From Oryza sativa Japonica Group (Eukaryota > Streptophyta > Magnoliopsida > Poales > Poaceae): a stretch of 64,000 bases of DNA. This document shows positions 48,350 through 59,265 of this stretch, piece by piece; position 1 is the first letter of the stretch, and every line of letters begins with the position of its first letter. A program made the position numbers and the translations under genes. The notes under the pieces were generated by a model, which was given only the letters and a program-made list of their open reading frames with translations, did no database searches and was not told the origin of the DNA. Location: NCBI RefSeq assembly GCF_034140825.1, contig NC_089036.1, positions 21,879,001-21,943,000 of the forward strand, in the 5' to 3' direction.

Positions 48350-48805
48350 CTCCCTCTATTTCATATTGTAAGTCGTTGGACCTTTTCTCAGTCCAACTTC
48401 TTTAGATTTGATCAAATTTATAAAAAATATGCTACCTCCGTTTTTTATAAATGACACCGTTGACTTTTTCTCACATGTTTGACTATTCGTCTTATTCAAA
48501 AAATTTACGTAATTATAATTTATTTTATGAGTTGTTTTATCATTCATAGTACTTTAAATGTGATTTATATCTTATACATTTGTATAAAATTTTTGAATAA
48601 GACGAATGGTCAAGCATGAAAGAAAAAGTCAACGACGTCATCTATTAAAAAATAGAGGAAGTATATATTAGGATTTTCAACACAAAACAAACATATTATC
48701 AAAATATATGCAATGTTAGATTTGATAAAACTAATTTGGTATTTTTATATTGCTAATTTTTTTTATGAATTTGATCAAACTAACATAATACGAAACGGAT
48801 GAAGC
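48350..48805. mobile_element. Stowaway-like MITE containing a nested Stowaway
   Basis: Outer ends CTCCCTCTATTTCATATTGT and TACGAAACGGATGAAG are inverted. The inner element (about 48431-48661; CTACCTCCGTTTTTTATAAA to AATAGAGGAAG) interrupts it, with its own inverted TGTTTGACTATTCGTCTTATT / AATAAGACGAATGGTCAAGC arms. Second nested case in 6 kb. Confidence 0.7.
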
Positions 48806-48839
48806 ACTTTATAGTTTCTCATAGATGATTTCAATCGAT

Positions 48840-48912
48840 GGGGACGTAGCTCATATGGTAGAGCGCTCGCTTCGCATGCGAGAGGCACGGGGTTCGATTC
48901 CCCGCGTCTCCA
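48840..48912 (+). tRNA. trnA-CGC: tRNA-Ala (CGC anticodon)
   Basis: A 73-base cloverleaf: acceptor GGGGACG pairs with CGTCTCC; D arm with TAGCTCATATGGTAGAGC; anticodon stem CTCGC/GCGAG around TTCGCAT (anticodon CGC, alanine); T arm CGGGGTTCGATTCCCCG; discriminator A. A-box and B-box promoter sequences are intact, and a T run at 48913-48919 is the Pol III terminator. CCA is not encoded, as usual for eukaryotes. It starts about 35 bases after a nested Stowaway pair. Confidence 0.97.
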
Positions 48913-48919
48913 TTTTTTT
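48913..48919 (+). terminator. Pol III T-run terminator of tRNA-Ala
   Basis: Seven T directly after the discriminator base. Confidence 0.85.
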
Positions 48920-49093
48920 CCCCACTTTCATTCCGACTTTTAATCATATTTACTAGCTGTTTTTTACACTTACATGATGCACACATTCATAATGTTTTGG
49001 TACTACGTCATTATTAAAGTTACACTCATAATGTTTTTGTACTATGCCAATATAAAAGGTTATTAGAAATACATGCATGCAAGCTAGGTCAAA

Positions 49094-50121
49094 TCTATCT
49101 ATTATATCATTAATAGGAATAGAAAAAGGAGCATCTACGTTCGCTCTCATGGCCGAGAAATTCTCACATTAATCGGAGAAAAAGAAAAAACAGAGTCCAT
49201 ATAGAAATACAATTTAGAAATAGCTGAAATTCGAAATTAAAAAATAAGGAATATTAGAAGAGGAGACTAGAGTCTATATAGAAATACAATTTAGAAATAG
49301 CTGAAATTCAGAATTTAAAAATAAGGAATATTAGAAGAGGAGACTAGAGTCCATATATAAATACAATTTAGAAATAGCTGAAATTCAGAATTTAAAAATA
49401 AGGAATATTAGAAGAGGAGACTAGAGTCCATATATAAATACAATTTAGAAATAGTTGAAATTCGGAATTAAAAAATAAGGAATATTAGAAGTAGAGTATA
49501 GAGTCCATATAGAAATACAATTAAGAAAAGAAAATAAAAATTCGTAATTAAAAAATAAGAAATATTAGAAGTAGAGTATAGAGTCCATATAGGAATTTAA
49601 AACTAAGTAAAATTCAGAATAAACATAATAAAATAAAAGGTAGTGTTTAGAGTCCGTATAAAAATACAATTTACAAATAACTAAAATTTGAAATTAAAAA
49701 AACATGGGAAGAAGAGTTTAAAGTCAATATAGGAATACAATTTAGAAGTAACTGAAATTTGAAATTAAAAATTAAAGAATATTGAAAGATGAGTTTAGAG
49801 TCCACATAGAAATACAATTAGAAATAATAAAAAATCAGAATTAAAAAAAGAAATATTAAAAGACAAGTCTAGAGTCCATATAGAAATATATATAATTTAC
49901 AAATAACTAAAATTTGATATTAAAAATAATTAATAACTAACACGTATATAAAATACAATATGAATATTACACATTAGTAGTTTTGTAAAGTTATTGTAAA
50001 ATTTAAAATTATGTTGTCATTGTAATATATTTTAATAATATAATGAGAAAATATATATGCTATTATATGAGAGAAAATATAATGATGCTAGCCGCGCAAT
50101 CTGCGCGGGCCATCATGCTAG
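49094..50121 (+). mobile_element. Nonautonomous Helitron, about 1.03 kb
   Basis: The 5' end TCTATCTATTATATCATTAA follows A; the 3' end has the hairpin CCGCGCA-ATC-TGCGCGG, then CCATCATG and CTAG followed by T (50122). A hairpin about 10 bases before CTRR, insertion between A and T, TC at the start and no target duplication together define plant Helitrons. The interior is AT-rich, carries no Rep/helicase and is dominated by a tandem array (49192-49930). Confidence 0.82.
49192..49930 (+). repeat. Minisatellite of ~76-bp units inside the Helitron
   Basis: About ten tandem units each starting AGAGTCCATATAGAAATACA. The first four are nearly identical (76-78 bp); later ones are shorter and diverged, so the array seems to have grown from its 5' side. 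Confidence 0.9.
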
Positions 50122-51286
50122 TTATACTTAAATGATGCTCATATTCCTTATTATGTTTAGGTCACTCTTTTTCATATATCGGAATAGAATGGACAAAGAA
50201 AGGTGATGTGGTATTCTCTGTTATTTGCTTTTTCAATCAAACTTGCATACAATGATACCAACTTTGGCTGTTACTTGCATTAATCTAAACTACCATTTGA
50301 CTGCAAATCTGCATTCTCTCTCTCTCTCTCTTCGTTCATAGCACAAACGGTTGCATACACCTTTCTGAGTCTGCTGCTAGATCGCATATGCTGCTCCTAC
50401 CACAGGCTCGCCATTCGCCATGGCGACAACAAAAGCATCACTTGCCCTTCTGATCTCGTCTGTTGTCGTAACCAGGTCACCAGCACGATCTGCATCAAGT
50501 GCGCGAGGATTAGATTAGCATCTGGATCTACTGGTTTATCCCAGCATAAGCATCTCAAGTGTTACATGCTTTACACTACATCCATTCCATGACGCCTGTA
50601 AAGCATACTTGGGTGCCCACAATTGTTCTGTCAGGCTCAGCTGCTCGAAGTCTGAAGGAATCTTGCACATTTCTGCAGAAAGCTTACCCTGTGAAGAGAG
50701 CACAGGCAACATAACCAGCTCAAATTCCACCATGACAAGTTAACAGTAAGGTACAATTCGGGATTCATATAAGTCGTAACAAAATTCCACCAATTCACCA
50801 TGCCAAGTTAACGGCAAGGTACAATTCAGGAACCATAAGTCATAACAGAAGCTACTCTGAATTACTCAGCAAGCGAAAAATCGAACACTGATGGGGCACG
50901 TCTCCACACTATCAAGGTTCAGGACAATGCTCCTGATTTCCAAGAACAGACACAGAATAAGGCTAACATTTTGTCACATAACAATCAGGTTACAATCGAT
51001 GCAGTATTCGCCAGGACATGGCAGTTGCATCATAGCTCAGACCACAGCATCACAAGCATGAACAAGCAGCTACAAGTTACACAACACCCACAGGCACAGG
51101 CACATAACCATATAACTATGCTACCCCTTGTTGCTAATACCGACGCTAACTAGTACTCAGATGTCATTTGTTGCTCCCAGAACAGCCTAAATGGGAGGTA
51201 ATTCTAACCACCAGGGCAATGCCAATTAACTGATACAATCATACAAATCGAATTCTTGAATCTTTCAAGATGTAAACCGGGTGCCA
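50122..51286. other. Region downstream of the trihelix gene
   Basis: Contains possible reverse-strand exons (50377-50688, listed separately) and a diverged tandem duplication of about 60-75 bases (about 50723-50850, phrases ACAAGTTAACAGTAAGGTACAATTC and GCCAAGTTAACGGCAAGGTACAATTC). Otherwise it is probably 3' UTR or intron of the trihelix transcript. Confidence 0.45.
50377..50688 (-). other. Possible coding exons, unidentified
   Basis: On the reverse strand CTTCACAG at 50689 precedes an exon (to about 50580) reading GKLSAEMCKIPSDFEQLSLT then EQLWAPKYALQASWNG. A second exon after TTGATGCAG (50489-50377) reads RAGDLVTTTDEIRRASDAFV then VAMANGEPVVGAAYAI and a stop. The two can be joined in frame through a GT donor near 50579. 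Amino acid composition is protein-like. They may be distal exons of an alternative trihelix transcript or the end of another gene whose front lies above 50700. No family recognised. Confidence 0.35.
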
Positions 51287-52546
51287 TTACTGGCTCTCGT
51301 CCTCCTCGTCCTCTGCCTCATCCTCGTCTTCTTTGTTGTCGGTATCGCTACCATTCCCGGTACCTCTGGCGGCTTCGGCGGCATTGTTCTCGTTGTACTG
51401 GTGTTGTGGCTGCTGCGGGGCAGCATGGCAGTGCCTGCTGTCCTGGAAGCGGTACCGAACATGGTGATTGCTGCTGGTACCGACATCAGTGGCCATAGCG
51501 GTTCTCCTCGTGCCATTGCCATCGGCAGCAGCAATGGCGGTGGCAACGGCACCCACTGCGGCAGCGGCAGCAGAGGCGCCAGCATTGTTGGCCTTGGAGA
51601 GCTCCATCTGCATCTTGAGAAAGAACTGGACGCGCTGGTCCTCCAGCTCGCGGGCGGCCTCTAGGCGGTCGCGCTCCATCCGGAGCTCCTGCTCCCGCTT
51701 CGCCAACTCCACGCGCTCATACACCTCGCCGAACCGGCGGATCGCCTGCGCCAGCTCGCGCAGGCCCTGCGTGCGGTGGCCGCTGTCCGCACCGTTCACC
51801 TCCTCCTCCACCTCGCGCCGCCTCTTGCCATTCGCGGCCGCCATAGGTGGCTCCGGCGGGAACCCGTCGGACGACTCCGACGACGCTGATACCTGGGGAG
51901 GCGACGGCATCCTCCGCTTCACCCCGGAAGAGGGGAGGAACTGCGTGCGCGTGCGCTGCGGGAAGTTGACGCGCGGCGCCATGGGCGCGGTGCTCCGGGC
52001 GGCGGTAGCGGCGGCGGCGGAGTTGGAGCCGGAATTGCCCGCGCCCGCGGCCCCGGCGGCGGCGGCGGCGGGGTAGGCGCCCGCGGGCTTGTGCACGGGG
52101 GCGAGGAGGGTGTCGAGGCGGTGGAAGTAGGGCCAGGAGGAGTCCGGCTTGGCCTTCTCGACCTTGTACTTCTTCTTGAGCGTGTCGATGCGGTTCTTGC
52201 ACTGGACGTCGGACTTGGGCTGCTTGGAGTAGCCGTCGCGGGAGGAGACGACCTCGGCGACCTCCTGCCACTGCGGGTGGCGGAGGCTGCCGCGCCCCAG
52301 CGCGACGAACCGCTCCCCCCAGGCGTCGATCAGCGTGGAGGTGGCGCCGTCGCTCCAGGCGTCCTCCCTTCCCCCTCCCCCTCCCCCACCTCCAGAGGAG
52401 GAGCCGGGCTTGGGGATGGGGATGGCGAGGGCGAGGTGGCCCGGGGGCGCCGCGGCGACGGTGACGGGGTCGGCAACGGGGAGTGGGGACGGGGAGCGGG
52501 ACGGGGAGAGCGAGGACGACGGGGACGCGCCGCCGTCGTCGTCCAT
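51287..52546 (-). CDS. Trihelix transcription factor, ASIL-like (SIP1 clade)
   Basis: A single reverse-strand frame; the ATG at 52546 gives 419 aa. The frame is open further up, but the extra 57 residues read like leader. Residues 1-58 are Ser/Pro/Gly-rich. The trihelix DNA-binding domain spans about 60-150: [60 protein letters not shown], with the SWPYFHRLD segment at its end. A proline/alanine linker holds a basic KRRRE stretch. A predicted coiled coil (about 265-325; [40 protein letters not shown]) fits the SIP1-clade C-terminal helix. The end is very acidic ([13 protein letters not shown]). Relatives repress seed-maturation genes by binding GT elements. Length normal. Confidence 0.9.
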   Translation of the reverse strand: MDDDGGASPSSSLSPSRSPSPLPVADPVTVAAAPPGHLALAIPIPKPGSSSGGGGGGGGREDAWSDGATSTLIDAWGERFVALGRGSLRHPQWQEVAEVVSSRDGYSKQPKSDVQCKNRIDTLKKKYKVEKAKPDSSWPYFHRLDTLLAPVHKPAGAYPAAAAAGAAGAGNSGSNSAAAATAARSTAPMAPRVNFPQRTRTQFLPSSGVKRRMPSPPQVSASSESSDGFPPEPPMAAANGKRRREVEEEVNGADSGHRTQGLRELAQAIRRFGEVYERVELAKREQELRMERDRLEAARELEDQRVQFFLKMQMELSKANNAGASAAAAAVGAVATAIAAADGNGTRRTAMATDVGTSSNHHVRYRFQDSRHCHAAPQQPQHQYNENNAAEAARGTGNGSDTDNKEDEDEAEDEEDESQ

Positions 52547-54481
52547 GGCCGCAGATCTGGCGGCCGCGCCGGCGGCGGCGGGGGGGAGGGGGAGGCGAGG
52601 GTTTGGGGATATTTCCGGGATGGATGGATGGACGGAACGGAGAAGGGGAGGAATCCGGAAATCAAAAATGCTGTGGTGGCCGCCGTCGCGTCCGGCGGCG
52701 AGGGGACGGGACTGCAACGGAGACGGCGGGCTGTGTTGGGCCGGACGGAATTAATGGGGGAGGGGCCTGTCCGGGAGGCCCGTTAATCTCCGGCCCGCTT
52801 GCGTGGGTGCGCCGAGTTTTTTTTTGCAGGGATGGACCGGTGATATTTTTTTGGGGAAAAAGTACACCCAAGGTCCCTCTACTTGTCACCGAGTCACAGA
52901 ATCGTCCCTCAGCCACAAACCAGATATATGACATCCCTCAACTTATAAAAACCGTTTACTCTAGATCCTTCAATGGTTTTGACCCTAATTTCATTCTACG
53001 TGGCTGCTGAGTCAGTGTAGAACCCACATGTTAGCATGCCACATCAGCACCCTCACTCTTCCCCCTCCACTCCCTTCATCCTCCTCTCTCTCTCTTCTCT
53101 TCTCTTCTCTGGCAAGCCAGTCGGCGAGGCAGGAGAGGAGGAGGCGGCGGGCGATGAAGCGGCAGCGGCTGCGATGCGACAGAAGGTGAGGGCGAGCGCT
53201 GTGTCGCCGCCGCCGGCGAAGTGGGCGCCACAGCGTTGGGCTCGGAGGCAGAGGCAGAGGTGGGGGCTAGGAGCCGTGGCGGTAGCCGCGGAGGTGGAGG
53301 CGAGGCCCGGCACCATGGAGCTGGACTCGGAGCCCTGGCTTGCTCCCGCACCACATCTCCCTTTCTCCGCGTGCTCGCTATCAACCTCCTCACCTCCTTC
53401 CTCTTCGCGCGCGCTCGCCGCCAGACAGAGGCATCGTCATCGTTGTTGGGCGGCTTGTCATTGTTTCACTGCTATATCCAACAATGTCAGTTGTCCAATT
53501 TTCTCTTCTCTCTAGGGCATCTGGCGACGGACGGGGGTAGCAGCCAGTGACGGGAAAGGGAAGACACGTGTGGCATGACCGCATGACCACAGATGCCGCG
53601 ACGGCCTAGGTGACGGCGAGCACACACTTCGTGAGGTACGCGTAGCGACTCCATCCAGTACATTGCTGCGACAACAATATCAATGGAGGCTCCCGTTAGG
53701 AGCACGCAACGGTAGGGGACCTTGGAGCCCTCAGCCGTGAGCGCGTCGACGATGAACGGCACCAATACAAGCAAAAATAGAAGCAAAGGGACAAAAACAA
53801 TTCCTATTTATTTTTCAAAAATAGAAGATAGTGGCATTTGGACGAAGTCCGTAGTTGAGAGTGGCATTCTAATTAACTCTAAATGAGTGAATTGCACTTT
53901 GTGCCATATTTTATTACCAAAGTTTCACTTTGGACCACCCTGTACACAATCCTTTCACTTTGGACTAGGTAACTTTACCTTTGTTGTATAATGGACCACC
54001 CTAATTCTTTTCGCTAGTGATGTCTAGCGTTTCTTTTGACAAATGTATGGCATGCATATAGGTACAAAAGTTTGCTGGCACGTCGTTAACAACTTCATCA
54101 AAGTCATCGAAGAATTGAAAATGTGGTTTGGGGTGGTTTATTGTACAATAAAGATAAAGTTACCTAATCCGATCCAAAGTGAAAAGATTAGATAAAAAGT
54201 AGTCTAAAGTGAACCTTTAACCATAAAACATGGCCCAAAGTGAAATTAACTCCTAAATGTTAATGTTATAAATACGAAGTGGTATTTTTGGCAAAGTTTC
54301 GATGAAAATAGAATGCCAATTTTGTCCAAATTTCCCAGGTACCGCGGTAAGTGAAACCTGCTCCGTGATAACCGCGATAAAACCAAAAGCGAATTAACAC
54401 TCGTGCATCAGCACAAGGAACACGGGAGACCCACCGCTAAGCTCCCTCCCTCCTCTCTCCGGCGCTTCCGCCTCGCCGGAG
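52547..54481. other. Spacer with GC-rich island and foldback element
   Basis: After the trihelix leader, 52850-53050 is a known rice repeat style (AAGGTCCCTCTACTTGTCACC, GCCACATCAGCACC). 53050-53790 is an abrupt GC-rich island with frames on both strands, possibly captured gene pieces. 53884-54258 is a foldback element. The NDPK promoter and leader occupy the last ~150 bases. Confidence 0.5.
53884..54258. mobile_element. Foldback (palindromic) MITE-like element
   Basis: The left arm TTGCACTTTGTGCCATATTTTATT..CTTTCACTTTGGACTAGGTAACTTTACC is matched, inverted, by the right arm ending AACCATAAAACATGGCCCAAAGTGAAATTAA. The arms are over 110 bases each with scattered mismatches, around a short loop. 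Noncoding. Confidence 0.75.
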
Positions 54482-56621
54482 ATGGGCGGCGCCACCTCGC
54501 CGGCGGCGCCCTGTCTCTCCGTCTGCTTGCTGCCCCTCCTCTTCCTCTTCCTCCACGGGTAAGCCCCAAGCTCTCACCGCTCTTGGTTTATAGCTGCTGT
54601 GCTGTACTGTACCGTACTGAACCTCGGTGCCTAGGTGTCTTGGGTTTATAGCGTCTTAGCATGCGTTGGCCGTAGAAATGCTAGATTTGGTGTGTTATTG
54701 ACGCCTGCTTCGACAGATCTGAGCAAGATTTCGTCCTAATCCCCCCTGCTCACATCATCAACCCACTCTGGATCGCTCTCTCGCTTAATTAGGATCCCTT
54801 GGATACATACAGCGACTGTAGTTTGTAAACATGGGTAATTTTAACTAAGCGTGATTGAGATGAAATGAAACGTCTTTGTTCAGGGATGCTTTGTTTTTTG
54901 GTGGTGCATTCAGCTGAAGAAGTGGCTGTACAATGTTAAGGTCTTCTCATGTGACATTTTGATGTACAATGTTGTTTTGGCGTTTGATTTTGGGCAGATG
55001 CTGGAGCTGCGTAGCTATCGAGAGGGAGAGGACGCTGGCGATGATCAAACCGGACGGTCTATCTGGTAATTACACGGAGAGAATCAAGGAGGTCATCTTG
55101 GAGTCTGGATTTGATATCGTCAAAGAGGCAGTGGTTCAGCTGGATGCGGAGAGGGCATCACTCTTCTATGCGGAGCATTCTGGGAGAAGCTTCTTTGACA
55201 GTCTGGTGAAGTATATGACAAGGTACCTTTGTCGAAAGACTTGTGTATTTTGTTCCTTGCTTAAGTCCTCACAGTCACAGGCTATAGTGAATCGTTTCGA
55301 CAGTGAGGCCATATCAACATGAAAAGTATGGAATGCATGACATGTGATACTTTTTTTTAAGAAACTATTTAGCTCGCTAAGTATGAGATTTGAATTTGTG
55401 GGCAGAGGAAGGAGCATGTGTGGTACCATATTTTCAAATTATTAGGAGTTTATCATTTTTGAAATTTGGCTGTTAGGGCAGCTAGATATCATGTTTAGAC
55501 AACTATTCGATACATGAATCTATATCCGGACATTCAGAAATTCTAAGCTGCTTGACAGGTAGAAAGCTAGTACTAGACACATACGTTGTAGACAGTGAGA
55601 ACGCAAGTGCAGATGTAGAAATTTATTCCTCCGTAATCAAGAACCCCACTGAATATTGTATAATTTATCCTAAAATCAGTTTATGGTACCTCTTAGGTCA
55701 TGGTACTAAGATGTACTCCTCCCAATGCATGTTCTTGAGCTAAATCAGTTCATTGGGAATCTTCAAAATGTTAGCAACTTCTGGGAATACAAACACAGTA
55801 AGCTGGTTTTCCTATTTGCGAATGCAATGCAGTTTTTTCTTTCAGGTGGCAATTTTTTGCTGCAGAAAGCCCCAACAAATTTAGTTTTACTGAACAATTT
55901 AGAATGCTAATTTAACAAGTTCTCTAAAGGATTGGCAAACATGGCTGAACATTTTTTTTTTTGTTTGCTGAATATATCAATCTTCATTCTTCTTTTTTTT
56001 TTAATATGGATTGGACTCCTTTATCCTGATCTGCCTCAATGATACTGAACAGTTTTGACATGCTTGTTTATGTTGTTCTTTAGTGGTCCAGTTCTCGTTA
56101 TGATTCTGGAAAGGCCCGATGCCATCTCACACTGGCGAGTTTTGATTGGGCCAACTGATGCAAGAAAGGCTAAAATTTCTAATCCTAATAGGTAAAGAAC
56201 AATATCATTTCTGTATGATCATTGGTTACTCCGATACCACATGGGAAACAGCTATGAGCTTGTTCCCCAAGAAACTTACTGCACTTTGTCAACACCCACA
56301 TACTTGTGACAATCTCCGTGACAATACTCTGTTTGGGCCTGATTATGTTTTCTTGGTTTTGCTACTGTATTTTCACTCTAGTCACAAGAGTTATGCTTCC
56401 TTCCATTTCAGCATTAGAGCAATGTGTGGAGTGGACTCAGAGAAAAACTGTGTGCATGGTTCAGATTCACCACAATCTGCAGCCAGAGAAATTTCATTTT
56501 TCTTTGGAGATGTTAGATCTGGTTGGTTTCTTCATCTTGTTCCATAAATTTTGAAGAGCCACCAAATTTTCTAACCCTGTTCTGTGATAATGCAGATACT
56601 GTGGAACATGATGAGCTGTAG
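54482..56621 (+). CDS. Nucleoside diphosphate kinase, NDPK5-like with signal peptide
   Basis: Five exons, 54482-54558, 54998-55222, 56084-56191, 56412-56521 and 56596-56621, join to 181 aa. The N-terminus (SPAAPCLSVCLLPLLFLFLH, about residues 6-25) is a hydrophobic signal sequence or anchor, followed by the kinase domain: RTLAMIKPDG (38-46), FYAEHSGRSFFDSLVKYMTS, SGPVLVMILERPDAISHWR, IGPTDARKAK and the active site NCVHGSDSPQSAAREISFFF with catalytic His152. The family moves phosphate between nucleoside tri- and diphosphates through phosphohistidine. Cytosolic NDPKs are about 150 aa; the leader and the C-terminal TVEHDEL match the divergent type represented by Arabidopsis At1g17410 (from memory). 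The acidic ending -HDEL, identical to the plant ER-retention signal, together with the signal peptide, suggests residence in the endoplasmic reticulum. Confidence 0.93.
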
Positions 56622-57493
56622 TCCTGTAGAGGATAGACAGGTGTATATGCGACATGTCGTAAGGCAGATAATTTTGCAGTTTATTTGTTCCATACAGTGC
56701 CTAACACCTGGTTGGACGATGGGATTTGGATCCAATGGAAATATCTGAACATCAGATGAGATGGAGTTCAAGGAAATTAACTTTAGATTGTGTATGGTAA
56801 AGACCAGGACGGTGCATGCCAGAAACACCACTGAAGCACTCATCCAAATGTAATCGTTTTTGTACTGGTGCAAACTTGTGCATCCAATCTTCTGTAAGCC
56901 TCGTATATTTAGCCTAGCCTGTGCTGTTCATTTCAAAGAAATCGTTAGCCATCACGAACTACCCCTGTTTCTGATCGTTAGCAATGATAGTGATCTAAAA
57001 TTTTGCTGATCATTGACCCTAAAATAAAATTCTGAACAGTAATTTCAGAATCCAGAGAGCCCCTATGAGGCTATGACCTATCTGAAGTTCTGAACCGGGG
57101 AGATTTCACGTGAGTTTTGTTTCTTGTAAATCATGGACAAAACTAACAGCAGAATTGAGTTTCTTCTCTCTGCTTTGCAATTACACTCCTTTGTTGAATC
57201 TTGAATCCTGAATGAAAAATGAAAGTTGACAGATATATTCGTTGCTCTGCGCTTCTCATGCTAATAGCTTCACTTTGCTGAAATAACTAGGTAAGCACTT
57301 GACACTAGCCTTGCAACTTTGGTTGCTGCATGTCTGAAGATTTGAACAAGCAACATTTGCCGCCCTCCAGATGATTTTAGCATACAAATATGATCGTCAC
57401 TAGCAATTCAATATGGCAAAGAAATTTAATAATATCCCTAGCCCTGCATCTGACTAAAGTCGTTCAGATTTATGCACAAAAAACGAAAAAAAC

Positions 57494-57690
57494 TAGGGCT
57501 CCCATTGGATGGCCTAATAAGCCAAAGAAAAAGCTAAATTTTAATTTTTTATACTTAATTTTGAGATATTTTCGACGTAGTTTCTTTTTCAATATTGACT
57601 TTTAAATCACCAAGAATACATATATAAAAGTTTTACCTACAAATTTATTTTTATTCCTTGGCTTATTAGGGAAAAAGCTAAACAATGGAC
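57494..57690. mobile_element. MITE with TTGGCTTATTAGGG ends
   Basis: Left GGCTCCCATTGGATGGCCTAATAAGCCAA is partly inverted in TTGGCTTATTAGGG on the right. The AAGTTTTACCTACAAATTTATTTTT interior resembles the elements near 45372-45585 and 60812-60990. Confidence 0.55.
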
Positions 57691-57802
57691 CTTAGAAATT
57701 GTCCATACAATTACCACACACTAGAATTATATTGAAAAATACATGCCACAAATTGATAACGGTAACATCTGTACACTTTGGGGTTTACCAGTGAAGCCAC
57801 AA

Positions 57803-57932
57803 AGGCCGAGTTTAGTTCCCAGCTTTTTCTTCAAACTTTCAACTTTTTCATCACATCAAAATTTTCCTACACGCATAAACTTTCAACTTTTTTCTTCAAA
57901 CTTTCAATTTTGGCGCGGTACTAAACACACCC
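57803..57932 (-). mobile_element. MITE, family A copy 4
   Basis: GGCCGAGTTTAGTTCCCAGC to GCGGTACTAAACACACCC with the inverted core TTTTCATCACATCAAAATTTTCCTAC. Confidence 0.7.
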
Positions 57933-58182
57933 AAAGACTGCAAATATCTAAGGCATATTTGATGTTTGATTTTAATGAAACTAATTTGGTGTTGTAGATA
58001 TTAGTGTACTATACTCTATATTCTCAAAATTATAAAAGTTTAACACATTATACACTTACATACTTAGTCAAAGTTATAAAGATTAACTTTATTATGATAA
58101 AACTGAACTACCTACATGTAGAACGGGGAATACCAATCAGTACAAGCTCCATGCTGAAACCAAACAACAACAGCAACACAAC

Positions 58183-58200
58183 CCCCCCCCCCCCCCCCCC
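58183..58200. repeat. Poly-C tract
   Basis: A run of 18 C beginning after CAACACAA, followed by an A-rich stretch. Confidence 0.9.
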
Positions 58201-58314
58201 AACACACACAAAAAAAAAGAAAAATAAAATAAAAGAAAAATCCATGGTATGCAATCTAGTTGAATAAATTGGATTATATTTTCGCCCTTATTTTTTTAAC
58301 TAATTGACATATAC

Positions 58315-58672
58315 GGCTTGTTTGACAACTTACAACTTGAGGGAAGATGATTAAGAGTTTAGACAGGGGAATGAGAATTCGATGTGCAGTTCCAATCTCT
58401 TGTTTGGTAGAGATAAATTGATAGAGAGTTTAGTTAGAGACCGAACTTGAACGAAAATGAATGGTTAAGATTTGTTTAGGTAAAGTAAAGGAGAAATTCC
58501 ATCCTAATTACCACCACACCACCTAGGTATTGAAAAGTAGGGAGTTACTCCCTCAATTCCCTATCCCACCCCAACAAAACTCCTATGTTTCTCAACCAAA
58601 CAGAACCGTTAATAGTCACATCCCTTTAAACTCCTAATCCCTTAAAAACAAACCTCCCCCACCAAACAGCCC
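58315..58672. mobile_element. Tourist-like MITE (GGCTTGTTTGAC ends)
   Basis: Begins GGCTTGTTTGACAACTT; ends CCCACCAAACAGCCC. The ends are inverted with mismatches. Noncoding, about 358 bp. Confidence 0.55.
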
Positions 58673-59054
58673 TATATATGCCACTTCTCCGTTAAATTTG
58701 TGGGCGCCTTTATCACTATATGGCATACGTCACGGAGCGCAGGCACGCCAAAAGGCAAGATGTACTCCGTTGAATTTCTCTGCCATTTGCACGAACACTT
58801 TTTGAGAAATTCGATGGTGTGATGTAATTGTACTAGGAAGCTAGTAGTACGTACACGACGGAAATTAGAAATCAAACCAATGATGGATGGATGCATGTGG
58901 ATCCAATTCGGCAATTAAAAAGAAATGGAGAAGAATATTGAAACTGATGAAAGTACTTCTCCATTTCCTTGATTCAAAAAGAAGAACAAAAAAAAACAGA
59001 CTGAACAAATTAAGAAGAGATTTCTTACGCATGCAAATTATGCCTGATGAGGCT

Positions 59055-59057
<3 letters not shown>

Positions 59058-59102
<45 letters not shown>
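59058..59102. repeat. (TA)n microsatellite
   Basis: About 22 uninterrupted TA units. Confidence 0.95.
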
Positions 59103-59105
<3 letters not shown>

Positions 59106-59265
59106 TTAATTAATATTTTTGTTCTTAGTGGCACCTGATTAATTAATAGTAAGTTGCATGGAATCAGGAGATGATCACTTGCTGGATGGACATGATGGCC
59201 TCATGGAGTTGCGACGATGACGACGACGACATGTGCTCGCCGCGTCGCCGGCCGGAGCTTGGTGA

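Larger units (their letters stand above)
56622..59265. other. AT-rich spacer with several MITEs
   Basis: 56622-56950 is probably NDPK 3' UTR. MITEs lie at 57494-57690, 57803-57932 and 58315-58672. A C run (58183-58200) and a (TA)n tract (59058-59102) are present. No gene supported. Confidence 0.5.

Noticed and set aside
49192-49930. Regular repeats resembling a CRISPR array
   Set aside because: Units are contiguous and degenerate with no unique spacers, within a plant Helitron.
52091-52786. 231-residue frame antisense to the trihelix gene
   Set aside because: Gly/Arg-rich shadow of the trihelix coding sequence.
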